Positions 27,505-37,094 of a DNA stretch of 43,756 nt are shown one piece after another. Within the stretch, counting starts at the first letter, position 1; every line of letters begins with the position of its first letter. The notes beneath the pieces were generated by a model. That model had not been told where the DNA came from, searched no databases, and saw only the letters and a list, made by a program, of their open reading frames with translations. This DNA comes from Ruegeria sp. PrR005 (GTDB taxonomy: Bacteria > Pseudomonadota > Alphaproteobacteria > Rhodobacterales > Rhodobacteraceae), in the NCBI RefSeq assembly GCF_010500245.1, contig NZ_JAAGOX010000017.1, forward strand, positions 1-43,756, read 5' to 3'. Both the position numbers and the translations under genes were made by a program.

Positions 27505-28890
27505 ATGTGGACAACGGTTTGCGAAACCATTTCGAAACAAATTGGCAAAGACCGCATAGTCGGGCCTGAAGATGCGGAGGGTCGTCTGATCTCGGTCACT
27601 GGCGAGGCAATGCCACCTGTCCCTATCCTGCGTCCGCGCGATACAGAGGAATTGGCCAAGGCCCTCGAAATCTGCTCTGCCTACAAGACGCCTGTCATCC
27701 CGATGGGCGGCAGCACGGGGCTGGTCGGCGGCCTTCGCCATACCGGCAAGGAATTGTACCTGTCGCTGGAACTGATGAACCAGATCGAAAGCATCGATCC
27801 CGTCAACCGCGTGGCGACGGTTCAGGCCGGGGTGGTGTTGCAGAACCTGCAACAGGCCGCAGAAGACGCAGGCCTCTCTTTCCCGATGGACCTTGGTTCC
27901 CGAGGCAGCGCAACGGTCGGCGGGTTGATCTCGACTAATGCCGGGGGAGAAAAAGCGTTTCGCTTTGGCATGATGCGCGAGCAGGTCCTGGGCTTGGAGG
28001 TCGTCACCGCCTCGGGTCAGATCCTCGATCTGTCCAACTCCATGATCAAGAACAATACCGGCTACGACCTCAAGCATCTGTTCATCGGTGCCGAAGGGAC
28101 GCTTGGCATCGTTACCCGCGCTCAATTGCGGCTCCGCCCGCACCTGGCGAATGTGAATACCGCCTTCGCACTCATTCCAGATTTTGCTTCGTCCCTGGAG
28201 GTGCGAAACCGGGTCGAAGCGGCACTAGGCAACGATCTGACGGCATTCGAGGTGATGTGGCCGGAATTCTATGAAATAGCGACACGTCACAGGACCGGGC
28301 GGCTTCCGCTCCCGGTTGCCTCTGGCATCTATCTTCTGTTCGAAAGCGAAGCAGGGACCGCCCGCGATCCGGAAGCCTTTGAAACCGCTATGGCCGCGCT
28401 TTATCAAGATGGCCTTGTCGAGGATATGGCCATCGCCGCGTCCGAAGCGGATCGCTGGGACATGTGGGCAATCCGCAACGACATAGATGCTATCATTCGA
28501 AACTTGTCTCCTTTCCTGGCTTTTGATGTTTCGCTGCCGGTTTCCAAGATGGAGCTTTGTGTCCAGGAACTGGAGACGACACTGACCACTCGATGGCCGA
28601 AAACCCGATTTGCGCGCTTCGGGCACATGGGCGACAACAACCTGCATATCGTCGTGAGTATCGGTCAGGATACGATCTCCCATAAGGCCGACATCAGTAA
28701 TATCGTCTATGATAGGGTCACGGTGATGAATGGATGCATCTCGGCTGAGCACGGCATAGGGATGGACAAGTTGCCCTGGTTCGAAATGGGGAAAACCTCA
28801 TCGGCCATCTCCCTCATGCAAACCATCCGCAACGTGCTGGATCCGGATAGTATCCTGAACCCGGGCAAGACGATTGAACCGGTCGGATGA
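27505..28890 (+). CDS. FAD-linked D-2-hydroxyacid dehydrogenase (GlcD/D2HGDH-type)
   Basis: 461 residues of the FAD-binding PCMH/VAO family: PMGGSTGLVGG (about residues 71-81) binds the FAD pyrophosphate, and STNAGGEKAFRFGMMREQVLG and NNTGYDLKHLFIGAEGTLGI follow. The C-terminal half has GHMGDNNLH and SAEHGIGMDKL, the conserved metal/substrate and cap motifs of D-lactate and D-2-hydroxyglutarate dehydrogenases. It begins 3 bp after ridA. It would oxidise a D-2-hydroxy acid to a 2-oxo acid, meeting the product of the DauA/RidA branch. Confidence 0.88.
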   Translation: MWTTVCETISKQIGKDRIVGPEDAEGRLISVTGEAMPPVPILRPRDTEELAKALEICSAYKTPVIPMGGSTGLVGGLRHTGKELYLSLELMNQIESIDPVNRVATVQAGVVLQNLQQAAEDAGLSFPMDLGSRGSATVGGLISTNAGGEKAFRFGMMREQVLGLEVVTASGQILDLSNSMIKNNTGYDLKHLFIGAEGTLGIVTRAQLRLRPHLANVNTAFALIPDFASSLEVRNRVEAALGNDLTAFEVMWPEFYEIATRHRTGRLPLPVASGIYLLFESEAGTARDPEAFETAMAALYQDGLVEDMAIAASEADRWDMWAIRNDIDAIIRNLSPFLAFDVSLPVSKMELCVQELETTLTTRWPKTRFARFGHMGDNNLHIVVSIGQDTISHKADISNIVYDRVTVMNGCISAEHGIGMDKLPWFEMGKTSSAISLMQTIRNVLDPDSILNPGKTIEPVG

Positions 28891-29040
28891 GATGGCTCGG
28901 AATGGTATTCTGGAACCCTAAAAACTGAGACACACGGTCAAATGGTTTGGCCCAATCTGAAGCCGTGGATGAATCTTCCGGTTCGTCGAATTGCTATCAC
29001 GGAACTTGTCACGTGACCCGGCTGCGAAAGGAACGCACCA

Positions 29041-32000
29041 ATGAACAAGCACCTCTCTGTAAAACGCCTTGAAATGACGCTGGAGGACCGGCTGCATCAG
29101 GAGGAGGGTTGGGTTTACATGACCGGCATGCAGGCCCTGGTGCGGTTGCCGATCCAGCAGCGAAAGCGGGATGTGGCGGCGGGGCTGAACACGGGCGGCT
29201 ATATTTCGGGCTATCGCGGCTCTCCGGTCGGCACTTATGACATGAACCTCTGGCAGGCGGCCAAGATGCTGAAGGAAAACAACATCTACTTCCAACCCGG
29301 TGTGAACGAGGATCTGGCCGCCACCGCGACCTGGGGGGCGCAGATGGTGGGTCTGTTCCCCGGGGCCAAGGTCGATGGCGTGTTCTCGATCTGGTACGGC
29401 AAGGCCCCGGGCATGGACCGGTCAATGGATCCTTTGCGCCATGCCAACCTTGCGGGCACCAACCCCAAGGGCGGCACGCTTCTGCTGGTGGGGGACGACC
29501 ACGGAGCCAAGTCTTCGACGGTGGCCTGCTATTCGGACATGAACTTTGCGTCACTGGGCATGCCCTTGCTGGCGCCCGCCAATGCGCAGGATGTGCTGGA
29601 CCTGGGCCTGCATGGCATTGCGCTGAGCCGGTATGGCTCGACCCTGGTGGGGATGAAGCTGGTCACCGATGTGGTCGAAGGGGGCGGATCAGTCCTTATC
29701 GCGCCTGACAGCCTCAGGATCACCGTGCCCGACGACACCGGTCCCGACACTTCGATCAAGCCCTTCGTGCCGATCCTGGATCAGGAACGCCTTTTGTGGG
29801 AGGTCCGGTTGCGCAAGGTCCTTGCCTATGCCCGTGCCAACGGGCTGAACCGTCAGGACGGTTCGGACGCGGCCCGGATCGGCATTGTGGCCGCCGGCAA
29901 GGCTTGGCAGGATCTGAACCAGGCGCTGGCCAGCCTGGGGTATCTCGACGGCAAGATCGGCAACATGGCCGTGCGGCGACTGAAGCTCGGCATGGTCTGG
30001 CCGCTGGATGACGCGGAAATCCGCAGCTTTGCCAAAGGGCTTGATACGATCCTTGTCGTCGAGGAAAAACGCGCCCTTCTGGAAGACCAGATCAGGTCGA
30101 TCCTTTACGGCTCGGGCCTCACCCCCCGTATCGTCGGCAAGACGTTCCACGGTCATGCATATTCGGCGGCGACGGATGACTGCGCCTTTCCCATGACGGG
30201 CGAGATCGACCCGAATATGGTCACCCGCGTCCTGGTACGGGTGGCGAACGAAACCGACCCCGATTGCGGTATCTCCATGCCGAACCGGCCGGATGCTCCG
30301 CCCGCGCTTGCTGGAGGCACGATCCGCCCGCCGTCCTTCTGCGCCGGTTGCCCGCACGGGCGTTCGGCGCAAGTCGTGGGGGGCAGCCGGGCGCTGGCCG
30401 GGATCGGATGCCATACCATGGCGGTGATGCGCGATCCGACCAAGACCAACTCGATTAGCCACATGGGGGGCGAAGGCGCGATGTGGCTGGGGCAGTTCCC
30501 CTTCACCGACGAGAAACACGTCTTTACCAACATGGGCGACGGCACCTATTTCCATTCCGGCCTGATGGCGATCCGCGCGGCTATCGCCGCCAAGGCGCCG
30601 ATCACCTACAAGCTGTTGCACAACGGCTTTGTCTCGATGACCGGCGGTCAGCCGCATGACGGCGAGATCACTCCCGAGATGATGGTCGCGCAGCTCAGGG
30701 CCGAGGGCATCGAGCGCATCGCGCTGCTGACCGACGAGACCGACAAGTTCGAAGGCAAGTCCTTCATTGGCGGCGGTGTCACCCTGCATCCGCGCACCGA
30801 GCTGGAACTGGTGCAAAAGGAACTGCGCGAATTGCCCGGTGTCACCGTGCTGATCTATGACCAGCCCTGCGCCACCGAGCGCCGCCGTCTGCGCAAGCGC
30901 GGCAAAAGGGTCGACCCCGACAAGCGGGTGTTCATCAACCCCGCCGTCTGCGAGGGCTGCGGCGATTGCTCGACCGTGTCGGGCTGCATGGCGATCGAAC
31001 CCCTGGAGACCGAATTCGGCCGCAAGCGCGTGATCAACCAGTCGTCGTGCAACAAGGACTTCTCCTGCGTCGAGGGCTTCTGCCCCTCCTTCGTGACGAT
31101 CAGCGGCGCTGAGCCGCGCAAGGCCAAGGCGAGCAGCGCCGAGATCGACGTCAGCCACCTGCCTGCCCCGACGCCCCGCGCCATTGACGGGTCGTGGTCG
31201 ATCCTGGTCTCGGGCATCGGCGGCGCGGGCGTGGTGACCGTGGGCCAGACGCTGGCCGTGGCGGCGCATGCCGACGGCTATTACTCGTCGAACCTCGACA
31301 TCACCGGACTGGCGCAGAAATACGGCGCGGTCCACAGCCACATCAAGATCGCGCTCTCGCCCGACGAGATGCGCGCCACCCGCATCGCCGCTGGCGAGGC
31401 GGATGCGCTGATCGGCTGCGACCTTGTCGTCGCCGCCGGGGACGAGGCGATGTCCAAGCTGACGCCGGGAAAGTCGGTCGCGGTGACCGACATCACGGTG
31501 GTGCCGACCTCGGAGTTCTCCAAGAACCCCGATTGGCGGCTTTCCGGCGCCGAACAGCTGGAACGGCTGACCCGCGTCCTGGGGGACGGGGTGCGCAGCA
31601 TGGACGCCCAGCATCTGGCGGAAAAGGTCATGGGCGACCGGGTCTTTGCCAACATGCTGCTGATGGGCGCGGCCTGGCAGCAGGGCGGCATTCCGCTCTC
31701 GCTCGAGGCGATCCACCGGGCGATCGAACTGAACGGCGTCGCGGTCGCGAAGAACAGGCGCGCCTTCGACCTTGGGCGTCTTGCAATGGCCGACCCCGAG
31801 GCCGCCGCGAAACTGGCGGGCGACGCCGCGCCGATCCTGCTGGAGAGCCGTCGCGAGACCCCGCTGGAGGAGGTGATCGCCATCAGCGTCAAGGAACTGA
31901 CCGCCTACAGGGACGCGGCCTTTGCCAGGCGCTACACCGACATGCTCGGCCGGGTGAAGACCGCGGGCCTGGGCGCTGCCGCAGAGCGCGCCGTCGCCAG

Positions 32001-32499
32001 GGGTTACTACAAGCTGATGGCCGTGAAGGACGAGTGGGAAGTGGCGCGGCTTTACAGCAAGCCCGAGTTCCGCGCGCAGCTTGAAGAGGCCTTCGAGGGC
32101 GACATGGAACTGACCTTCTATTTCGGCGCCTGGCCCTATGGCGGCGTCGATCCCAAGACGGGCAAGCATGTCAAGGGCGCGGTCAAGGGCAAGACGGCGA
32201 TGCGCTTCTTCGGGCTGATGAACCGGTTCCGGAGGCTGCGCGGCACGCTCCTGGACCCGTTCCGCAACAATGCCGAAGCCAAGCTCGCCCGCAAGCTGCT
32301 CGCCGACTACGAAGCGGACATCGCTTTCGCGCTGGCCAACTGGTCCGACGCCACTGCTGCTACGCTGACCGAACTGCTCGACCTGCCCGAACACATCCGC
32401 GGCTACGGTCCTGTCCGCGAGCGCCACGCCGAAGCCGCCGACAAACGCCGCGCCACGCTCAAGGCAGCAGTCACCAACCCCACCGCCAACGCGGCCTGA
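29041..32499 (+). CDS. fused indolepyruvate:ferredoxin oxidoreductase
   Basis: 1152 residues, the proteobacterial fused IorA-IorB form. The N-terminal pyruvate-oxidoreductase-like part (GLNTGGYISGYRGSPVGTYD, residues 48-67) is followed by the TPP-binding region (CAGCPHGRS, MGGEGAMWLGQ, NMGDGTYFHSG around residues 437-505). Next come Cys-rich Fe-S motifs (CEGCGDCSTVSGC and CNKDFSCVEGFC, about 638-685) and the C-terminal gamma-type domain (GIGGAGVVTVGQ near 722). Reaction: CoA-dependent oxidative decarboxylation of aryl 2-oxo acids to aryl-acetyl-CoA with ferredoxin. AAAGGA precedes the ATG. It stands 150 bp after the D-2-hydroxyacid dehydrogenase and could take 2-oxo acids released from aromatic D-amino acids. 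Confidence 0.92.
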   Translation: MNKHLSVKRLEMTLEDRLHQEEGWVYMTGMQALVRLPIQQRKRDVAAGLNTGGYISGYRGSPVGTYDMNLWQAAKMLKENNIYFQPGVNEDLAATATWGAQMVGLFPGAKVDGVFSIWYGKAPGMDRSMDPLRHANLAGTNPKGGTLLLVGDDHGAKSSTVACYSDMNFASLGMPLLAPANAQDVLDLGLHGIALSRYGSTLVGMKLVTDVVEGGGSVLIAPDSLRITVPDDTGPDTSIKPFVPILDQERLLWEVRLRKVLAYARANGLNRQDGSDAARIGIVAAGKAWQDLNQALASLGYLDGKIGNMAVRRLKLGMVWPLDDAEIRSFAKGLDTILVVEEKRALLEDQIRSILYGSGLTPRIVGKTFHGHAYSAATDDCAFPMTGEIDPNMVTRVLVRVANETDPDCGISMPNRPDAPPALAGGTIRPPSFCAGCPHGRSAQVVGGSRALAGIGCHTMAVMRDPTKTNSISHMGGEGAMWLGQFPFTDEKHVFTNMGDGTYFHSGLMAIRAAIAAKAPITYKLLHNGFVSMTGGQPHDGEITPEMMVAQLRAEGIERIALLTDETDKFEGKSFIGGGVTLHPRTELELVQKELRELPGVTVLIYDQPCATERRRLRKRGKRVDPDKRVFINPAVCEGCGDCSTVSGCMAIEPLETEFGRKRVINQSSCNKDFSCVEGFCPSFVTISGAEPRKAKASSAEIDVSHLPAPTPRAIDGSWSILVSGIGGAGVVTVGQTLAVAAHADGYYSSNLDITGLAQKYGAVHSHIKIALSPDEMRATRIAAGEADALIGCDLVVAAGDEAMSKLTPGKSVAVTDITVVPTSEFSKNPDWRLSGAEQLERLTRVLGDGVRSMDAQHLAEKVMGDRVFANMLLMGAAWQQGGIPLSLEAIHRAIELNGVAVAKNRRAFDLGRLAMADPEAAAKLAGDAAPILLESRRETPLEEVIAISVKELTAYRDAAFARRYTDMLGRVKTAGLGAAAERAVARGYYKLMAVKDEWEVARLYSKPEFRAQLEEAFEGDMELTFYFGAWPYGGVDPKTGKHVKGAVKGKTAMRFFGLMNRFRRLRGTLLDPFRNNAEAKLARKLLADYEADIAFALANWSDATAATLTELLDLPEHIRGYGPVRERHAEAADKRRATLKAAVTNPTANAA

Positions 32500-32513
32500 C
32501 CGGGGAACAAGAC

Positions 32514-32639
32514 ATGAAACTGAGATCCGACAAGGTCACCGTTGGCAAGCTGAACACCGGCGCGCGGGCCCTGTGGCGGGCGACCGGCACGCTTCCGGAG
32601 GAGTTCGGCCACCAGCGGCGTCAGACGGATTTCGGCTGA
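32514..32639 (+). pseudogene. IlvD/Edd-family dehydratase N-terminal stub
   Basis: The 41-codon frame starts MKLRSDKVTVGK and has GARALWRATGTLPEEFG, the conserved N-terminus of dihydroxy-acid dehydratases, then runs into unrelated sequence and a stop. The remaining 500-plus residues are absent; the next gene is cardiolipin synthase. It is most likely a deletion scar marking a recombination joint 14 bp after the IOR gene. Confidence 0.55.
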
Positions 32640-32706
32640 GAGAAGTTGCGCATTCGCGCAGGGGCGGCATTTGCAGCGTCTGGCGCAAGCGAGGAGGCAC
32701 GAACCT

Positions 32707-34137
32707 ATGATCTGGATCGCCCTGCACTACGCCTTGGTGCTCGCCTGCGCGGTGCGCGTTCTTCTGCGGCCGCACCGTGATCCGTCTGCGCGCGTCGCAT
32801 GGTTAGCGGTGCTTTTCGCGCTGCCGGTCGCGGGCGTCGTCGCCTACTTTTTCCTTGGCGAAACGAGCATTGGCCAAAAGCGTGTCGAGCGGCTGAGACG
32901 AATTCTTCGGGAACTGCCGAAGCCGCGCGGACCTAAACCGGCGCAGAACGAGGTTCTCGCGCCCCCTGTTCCGGACCGATACGCGCAGCTATTCAACATT
33001 GGCCGCTCGATCAGCGGATACGACCCTGTTGGCGGAAACCGGGCCAGGTTGATGAAAGACTCCGATGCTGCGATCGACGAGATGATCGCCGATATCGACG
33101 GGGCTCGGGACCACGTCCATCTGATGTTCTACATTTGGTTACCCGACGGTAACGGCTGCAAGATGGTCGAGGCACTGAAGCGCGCGGCTGCGCGCGGTGT
33201 GACTTGCCGCGCCATGGTCGACGATCTCGGCTCGCGGGACCTGATCCGAAGTCCGCATTGGAAGGCGATGGGCGATGCCGGCGTGAAGCTGGCCCGTGCT
33301 TTGCAGATCGGAAATCCGCTCTGGCGGGTTTTCGACGGCCGGGTCGATCTTAGGGATCATCGCAAGATCCTCGTGATAGACAACCGCGTCACCTATTGCG
33401 GCAGCCTGAACTGCGCCGACCCTGCCTTTCTGCCCAAGGCGAAATACGCGCCTTGGGTTGATGCGGTCATGCGGTTCGAGGGGCCAGTGGTACGACAGGC
33501 GCAGCACCTCTTCGTCAGCGACTGGATGGCCAACTTCGACGAGGACATTAGCGATGTCCTCGACGCGCCGTTGGGCCCGCAAACGCCTGGCTTCACCGCA
33601 CAGGTGGTGGCGACGGGGTCGACGGTACGAAATTCTGCGATGCCCGAGATGTTCGAGAGCATCATGTACACTGCACTGCGAGAGCTTGTCATCACGACGC
33701 CCTACTACGTGCCGACCGAGGCAATACAGGCGGCACTCTGTGCCGCGGCCAACCGGGGTGTCGATGTGACCATCGTGTTCCCGGCACGTAACGACGATTT
33801 CGCGGTCGGGGCGACGAGCCGGTCCTATTACGAGGATCTGCTGACCGCGGGCGTAAAGATCTACAAATTTCAGCCCGGCCTTCAGCACACGAAATCCATG
33901 ACCGTGGACGGCGAGATAGCGCTGATCGGATCGGCGAACTTGGACCGGCGAAGTTTCGACCTGAACTACGAAAACAACATCCTTTTCCATGATGCCACGC
34001 TAACCGCCGAACTGCGTGCGCGCCAGAAGCTATACATAGCCGCAAGCATGGCGGTCACCCTGGAACAGGTACAGGGCTGGCCTTGGCATGAGCGGCTTTG
34101 GAACAACGTTTTGGCAACCGTCGGGCCAGTTCTTTAA
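32707..34137 (+). CDS. cls: cardiolipin synthase (phospholipase D family)
   Basis: 476 residues from ATG 32707 with GAGGAGGC about 10 bp upstream; an earlier in-frame start at 32671 lacks a site. Two N-terminal membrane helices (about 1-22 and 30-52) precede two PLD domains, each with an HKD motif: DHRKILVIDN (about residue 217) and QHTKSMTVDGEIALIGSANL (about 395). It transfers a phosphatidyl group between phosphatidylglycerols at the inner membrane. It stands alone, without functional ties to its neighbours. Confidence 0.93.
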   Translation: MIWIALHYALVLACAVRVLLRPHRDPSARVAWLAVLFALPVAGVVAYFFLGETSIGQKRVERLRRILRELPKPRGPKPAQNEVLAPPVPDRYAQLFNIGRSISGYDPVGGNRARLMKDSDAAIDEMIADIDGARDHVHLMFYIWLPDGNGCKMVEALKRAAARGVTCRAMVDDLGSRDLIRSPHWKAMGDAGVKLARALQIGNPLWRVFDGRVDLRDHRKILVIDNRVTYCGSLNCADPAFLPKAKYAPWVDAVMRFEGPVVRQAQHLFVSDWMANFDEDISDVLDAPLGPQTPGFTAQVVATGSTVRNSAMPEMFESIMYTALRELVITTPYYVPTEAIQAALCAAANRGVDVTIVFPARNDDFAVGATSRSYYEDLLTAGVKIYKFQPGLQHTKSMTVDGEIALIGSANLDRRSFDLNYENNILFHDATLTAELRARQKLYIAASMAVTLEQVQGWPWHERLWNNVLATVGPVL

Positions 34138-34251
34138 CCACCGACCCCTAACTGACGGGGGGGTGAGTGATCAGGTCACAGATCTGCAACGCGAAGCTTC
34201 CTTCGGGTATACTTCAGCAAGCTTGATCAACGAACCACGTCCAACCAGGCC

Positions 34252-34291
34252 GTTGCAATCTGGCGGGGTCCATATACGTCTTCAAATGACA
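34252..34291 (+). repeat. dispersed repeat copy 2 (possible IS end)
   Basis: GTTGCAATCTGGCGGGGTCC then ATATACGTCTTCAAATGACA, matching 19432-19472 at about 33 of 40 bases. It lies 8 bp from the AraC stop codon. Confidence 0.55.
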
Positions 34292-34298
34292 GCTCCGA

Positions 34299-35300
34299 TC
34301 ACAGCTTCAACCGAAACTCGGTAGGTGTGACGCCGGTCCATCTCTTGAATGCTCGAGAGAAACTTGGGGCGTTCGAAAACCCGAGCATTTCGGCGATTTC
34401 CTCGTTCTTCATGGATCGCTCGCTGCCAAGGATCTCTAGTGCCTTCTGTTTTCGAACATTGTCTCGAGTCTTCTGGAACGACGTCCCCAGCCAAGTGAAG
34501 GTGCGCTGCAAGCTCTTTGGATGCACATCGATGCGATGGGCAAGGTCTTTCAAGCCAAAGGATCCTTCGCAGATCCCTTTGTGACAAGCGATTTCCAACC
34601 AAACTTTTATGGCCTCGCGTCGGGATATATCATCGAACTCTCCGCGCCTGGCAGACGGGATTTTCCAGTTCAATTCCAATGGCAGCTGTAACCATTCCGT
34701 GGGAAATCGGATCTTTACGCCGTTCCACTTTTGTTTCAAGATCGAAGGCTTTGGTACAAGGTCTGGTGGAATGCCGGCGTCTTCCTGCACTACGATCAAG
34801 ATCCGCGAGCGGTCGAACTCTTGGGCGACCGCCAATCTCAGTAAGGTTACCCAAATACTCGCGAGTGCGGCATCGGCCTGAATGATCGGTGCCGACGGGT
34901 TGAAAGTTCTCTTGCCCAAGATCACGGTGAAATCCACATTAATCTCAAGGGAATAGTGGATATTGCTGATCTGCCGATCGATTTCGAGGATTGCACGAGG
35001 AAGAAACTCGGCCAGCGTGCGTGATGCTTTGAAGCTTTCTCGAACAAAAACTGGACCAGCCTCCACGAACACCGCTGCGGCGCGGGCCGCGAAGTAGGGA
35101 TCACCGAGCGCATCAGCCATTTCCTGCTCCGCACGGTAAAGCGCATTGCCTGTAATGAGTGTCGCGGGGTCCGAGAGGTCGAAGCTTTCGAGGTGAGCGG
35201 CCCTGAGCACTCGATCGGTGTTGCCGCCTAGCTGTTCGAATAGTTCAAGAAACGGCTGAAGCTGCAGTGCACGGTTGAATGCGATCCCATCATTAATCAT
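34299..35300 (-). CDS. AraC-family transcriptional regulator
   Basis: 333 residues. The N-terminal ligand-binding part is of the arabinose_bd/OruR type (ITGNALYRAEQEMADALGDP near residues 49-68). The C-terminal AraC DNA-binding domain is at about 235-333 (HPKSLQRTFTWLGTSFQKTR, EIAEMLGFSNAPSFSRAFKR, GVTPTEFR). It is divergent from the amidohydrolase/porin/ABC operon with a 193-bp gap, so it is the likely activator of that operon. The ligand is unknown; an N-acyl or D-amino acid is a reasonable guess from the target genes. Confidence 0.9.
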   Translation of the reverse strand: MINDGIAFNRALQLQPFLELFEQLGGNTDRVLRAAHLESFDLSDPATLITGNALYRAEQEMADALGDPYFAARAAAVFVEAGPVFVRESFKASRTLAEFLPRAILEIDRQISNIHYSLEINVDFTVILGKRTFNPSAPIIQADAALASIWVTLLRLAVAQEFDRSRILIVVQEDAGIPPDLVPKPSILKQKWNGVKIRFPTEWLQLPLELNWKIPSARRGEFDDISRREAIKVWLEIACHKGICEGSFGLKDLAHRIDVHPKSLQRTFTWLGTSFQKTRDNVRKQKALEILGSERSMKNEEIAEMLGFSNAPSFSRAFKRWTGVTPTEFRLKL

Positions 35301-35493
35301 TCAGCTGTCCTACGTATGAAAACTCGACCCGGCGATACGCAAGCTTTTGCATTGCTTCTATTTAATTATCTCTTGAGGACGAAAATCAACTGCAGCTGTC
35401 CATCAGCGGTACGATAATGTGTGTCGGAAACATGTATGGTCTAACGCGAACGCCACGACTCTTGAAGCCCATCAACATTGACAGATAACGCTT
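35301..35493. promoter_or_regulatory. divergent control region, AraC regulator / amidohydrolase operon
   Basis: 193-bp AT-richer gap holding both promoters. I could not define a convincing operator or a Zur-type palindrome in it. Confidence 0.4.
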
Positions 35494-37053
35494 ATGTTCT
35501 TGAAAAACGCACTCCACTCTAGCTGCGCCTTTGCCATCTTGGTCGCCACAGCCAGCGCGGCCCTGGCCAACGACATCGTCATCATGAACGGTCGTGTGAT
35601 AGACCCTGAGACGGGCTTGGATGCAATTCGCAACGTAGCGATCCAAGATGGCCGTATCTCGGCGATCAGCGAATTCCCGCTTGAGGGCAATATCGTGGTC
35701 GATGCCACGGGTCATGTCGTATCTCCCGGTTTCATCGACCTGCATGCACATGGGCAGAGCATCGGCGACTATCGGATGCAGGCCATGCAGGGGGTGACGA
35801 CAGCGCTCGAGCTTGAATCCGGCGTATTGCCAATCGGCGACTGGTACGACGGACAGGCTGCCAAGAGCCTGCCGATCAACTACGGTGCGGCGGCGGGCTG
35901 GACCTATGGCCGGATTGCCACCTTCGACAACACTGACCCGCTGGCAACCGTCGAATTCTTCCAACAGGCCCAGGCCGAAAACAGCTGGAAGATGGACATC
36001 GCCGACCCAGTCCAGACCGGGAGAATCCTGTCGCTGGTCGAACAGGGGCTGAAGGAGGGCGGACTGGGTATCGGGGTCAACGCCGGATACGCGCCTGGAT
36101 ATGGTCAAAAAGAATACTTCGCGTTGGCCGAACTGGCCAATGAATACGGCGTCGCGACCTACACCCATGTCCGCTATGCCAGCGTCATTGAACCGCAAAG
36201 CTCGTTCGAGGCGCTGAAGGAACTGATTTCCAACGCGGCGATTACCGGCGCGCATATGCACATCTGCCACATCAACAGTACCTCGATGGCGGACATCGAG
36301 GCAACGCTGGCCCTCGTGGAAGAGGCGATGGCGCAGGGCATCAACATCACCGTCGAGGCCTATCCCTACGGCGCGGCAAGCACTGTCGTCGGCGCCGCCA
36401 TGTTCACCGGGCCGGACTGGCGGGAACGAATGCAATCGACCTCGGAGAATTTTCAGCTTGGCGCCGACCGGATGACCGAGGACGAACTCGCCGATTACCA
36501 GGCCAACAAGCCCGGCACCTTCATCACCTGGCACTTCCTGGATGAAAGCAAGTCCGAGGATCTCGCCATGCTTGACATGTCGGTGACGCATCCCGCCACA
36601 TTGATCGCTTCGGATGCGACGTTCTGGTCCTATTTCGACGACGACGGCAATATTCAGACCTATACCGGCGATGAGTGGCCACTGCCGGACAACGTGTTTG
36701 CCCATCCGCGCTCGGCCGGGACCTTCGCCAAGATCCTGCGCTCATACGTGCGTGAGCGCGGCGTGCTGTCGCTAAGCGAGGCGATCCGCAAGATGTCTCT
36801 GATGCCGGCGCAGACTTTGGAAGACTTCGTGCCACAGATGCGCCGAAAGGGCCGGCTTCAGGTGGGTATGGACGCCGATATCGTGGTGTTCGATCCCAAG
36901 ACAGTGGCGGACCGCGCGACCTTTGAGAACGCCAACCAACCGGCCGTCGGCGTGCAGACCGTGCTCGTGAACGGCGGCTTTGTCGTTCGCGACGGAAGCC
37001 TCCTCCTCGACGCGCCGCACGGACAGCCGATCCGAAGGGAACCGGCGCAGTGA
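35494..37053 (+). CDS. exported N-acyl-D-amino-acid deacylase-like amidohydrolase, copy 1
   Basis: 519 residues with a Sec signal peptide (cleavage ALA-ND near residue 26), so it should act in the periplasm. Amidohydrolase fold: GRVIDPETG then SPGFIDLHAHGQ with metal ligands His84/His86. IASDATFWS holds the catalytic Asp of the D-aminoacylase family, and HPRSAGTFAKILRSYVRE and ADIVVFDPKTVADRATF are also typical of it. Reaction expected: zinc-dependent removal of the acyl group from an N-acyl-D-amino acid. It overlaps the next gene's upstream region by little and shares its order; both are driven from the AraC-controlled gap. Confidence 0.85.
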   Translation: MFLKNALHSSCAFAILVATASAALANDIVIMNGRVIDPETGLDAIRNVAIQDGRISAISEFPLEGNIVVDATGHVVSPGFIDLHAHGQSIGDYRMQAMQGVTTALELESGVLPIGDWYDGQAAKSLPINYGAAAGWTYGRIATFDNTDPLATVEFFQQAQAENSWKMDIADPVQTGRILSLVEQGLKEGGLGIGVNAGYAPGYGQKEYFALAELANEYGVATYTHVRYASVIEPQSSFEALKELISNAAITGAHMHICHINSTSMADIEATLALVEEAMAQGINITVEAYPYGAASTVVGAAMFTGPDWRERMQSTSENFQLGADRMTEDELADYQANKPGTFITWHFLDESKSEDLAMLDMSVTHPATLIASDATFWSYFDDDGNIQTYTGDEWPLPDNVFAHPRSAGTFAKILRSYVRERGVLSLSEAIRKMSLMPAQTLEDFVPQMRRKGRLQVGMDADIVVFDPKTVADRATFENANQPAVGVQTVLVNGGFVVRDGSLLLDAPHGQPIRREPAQ

Positions 37054-37094
37054 GACAGAACCCCGAAAGACACCAGGAAGAGCGAAAGATACCA

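Noticed and set aside
29689-32427. Open frame of 912 codons on the minus strand
   Set aside because: Antisense shadow of the indolepyruvate oxidoreductase, whose motifs are unmistakable on the plus strand.
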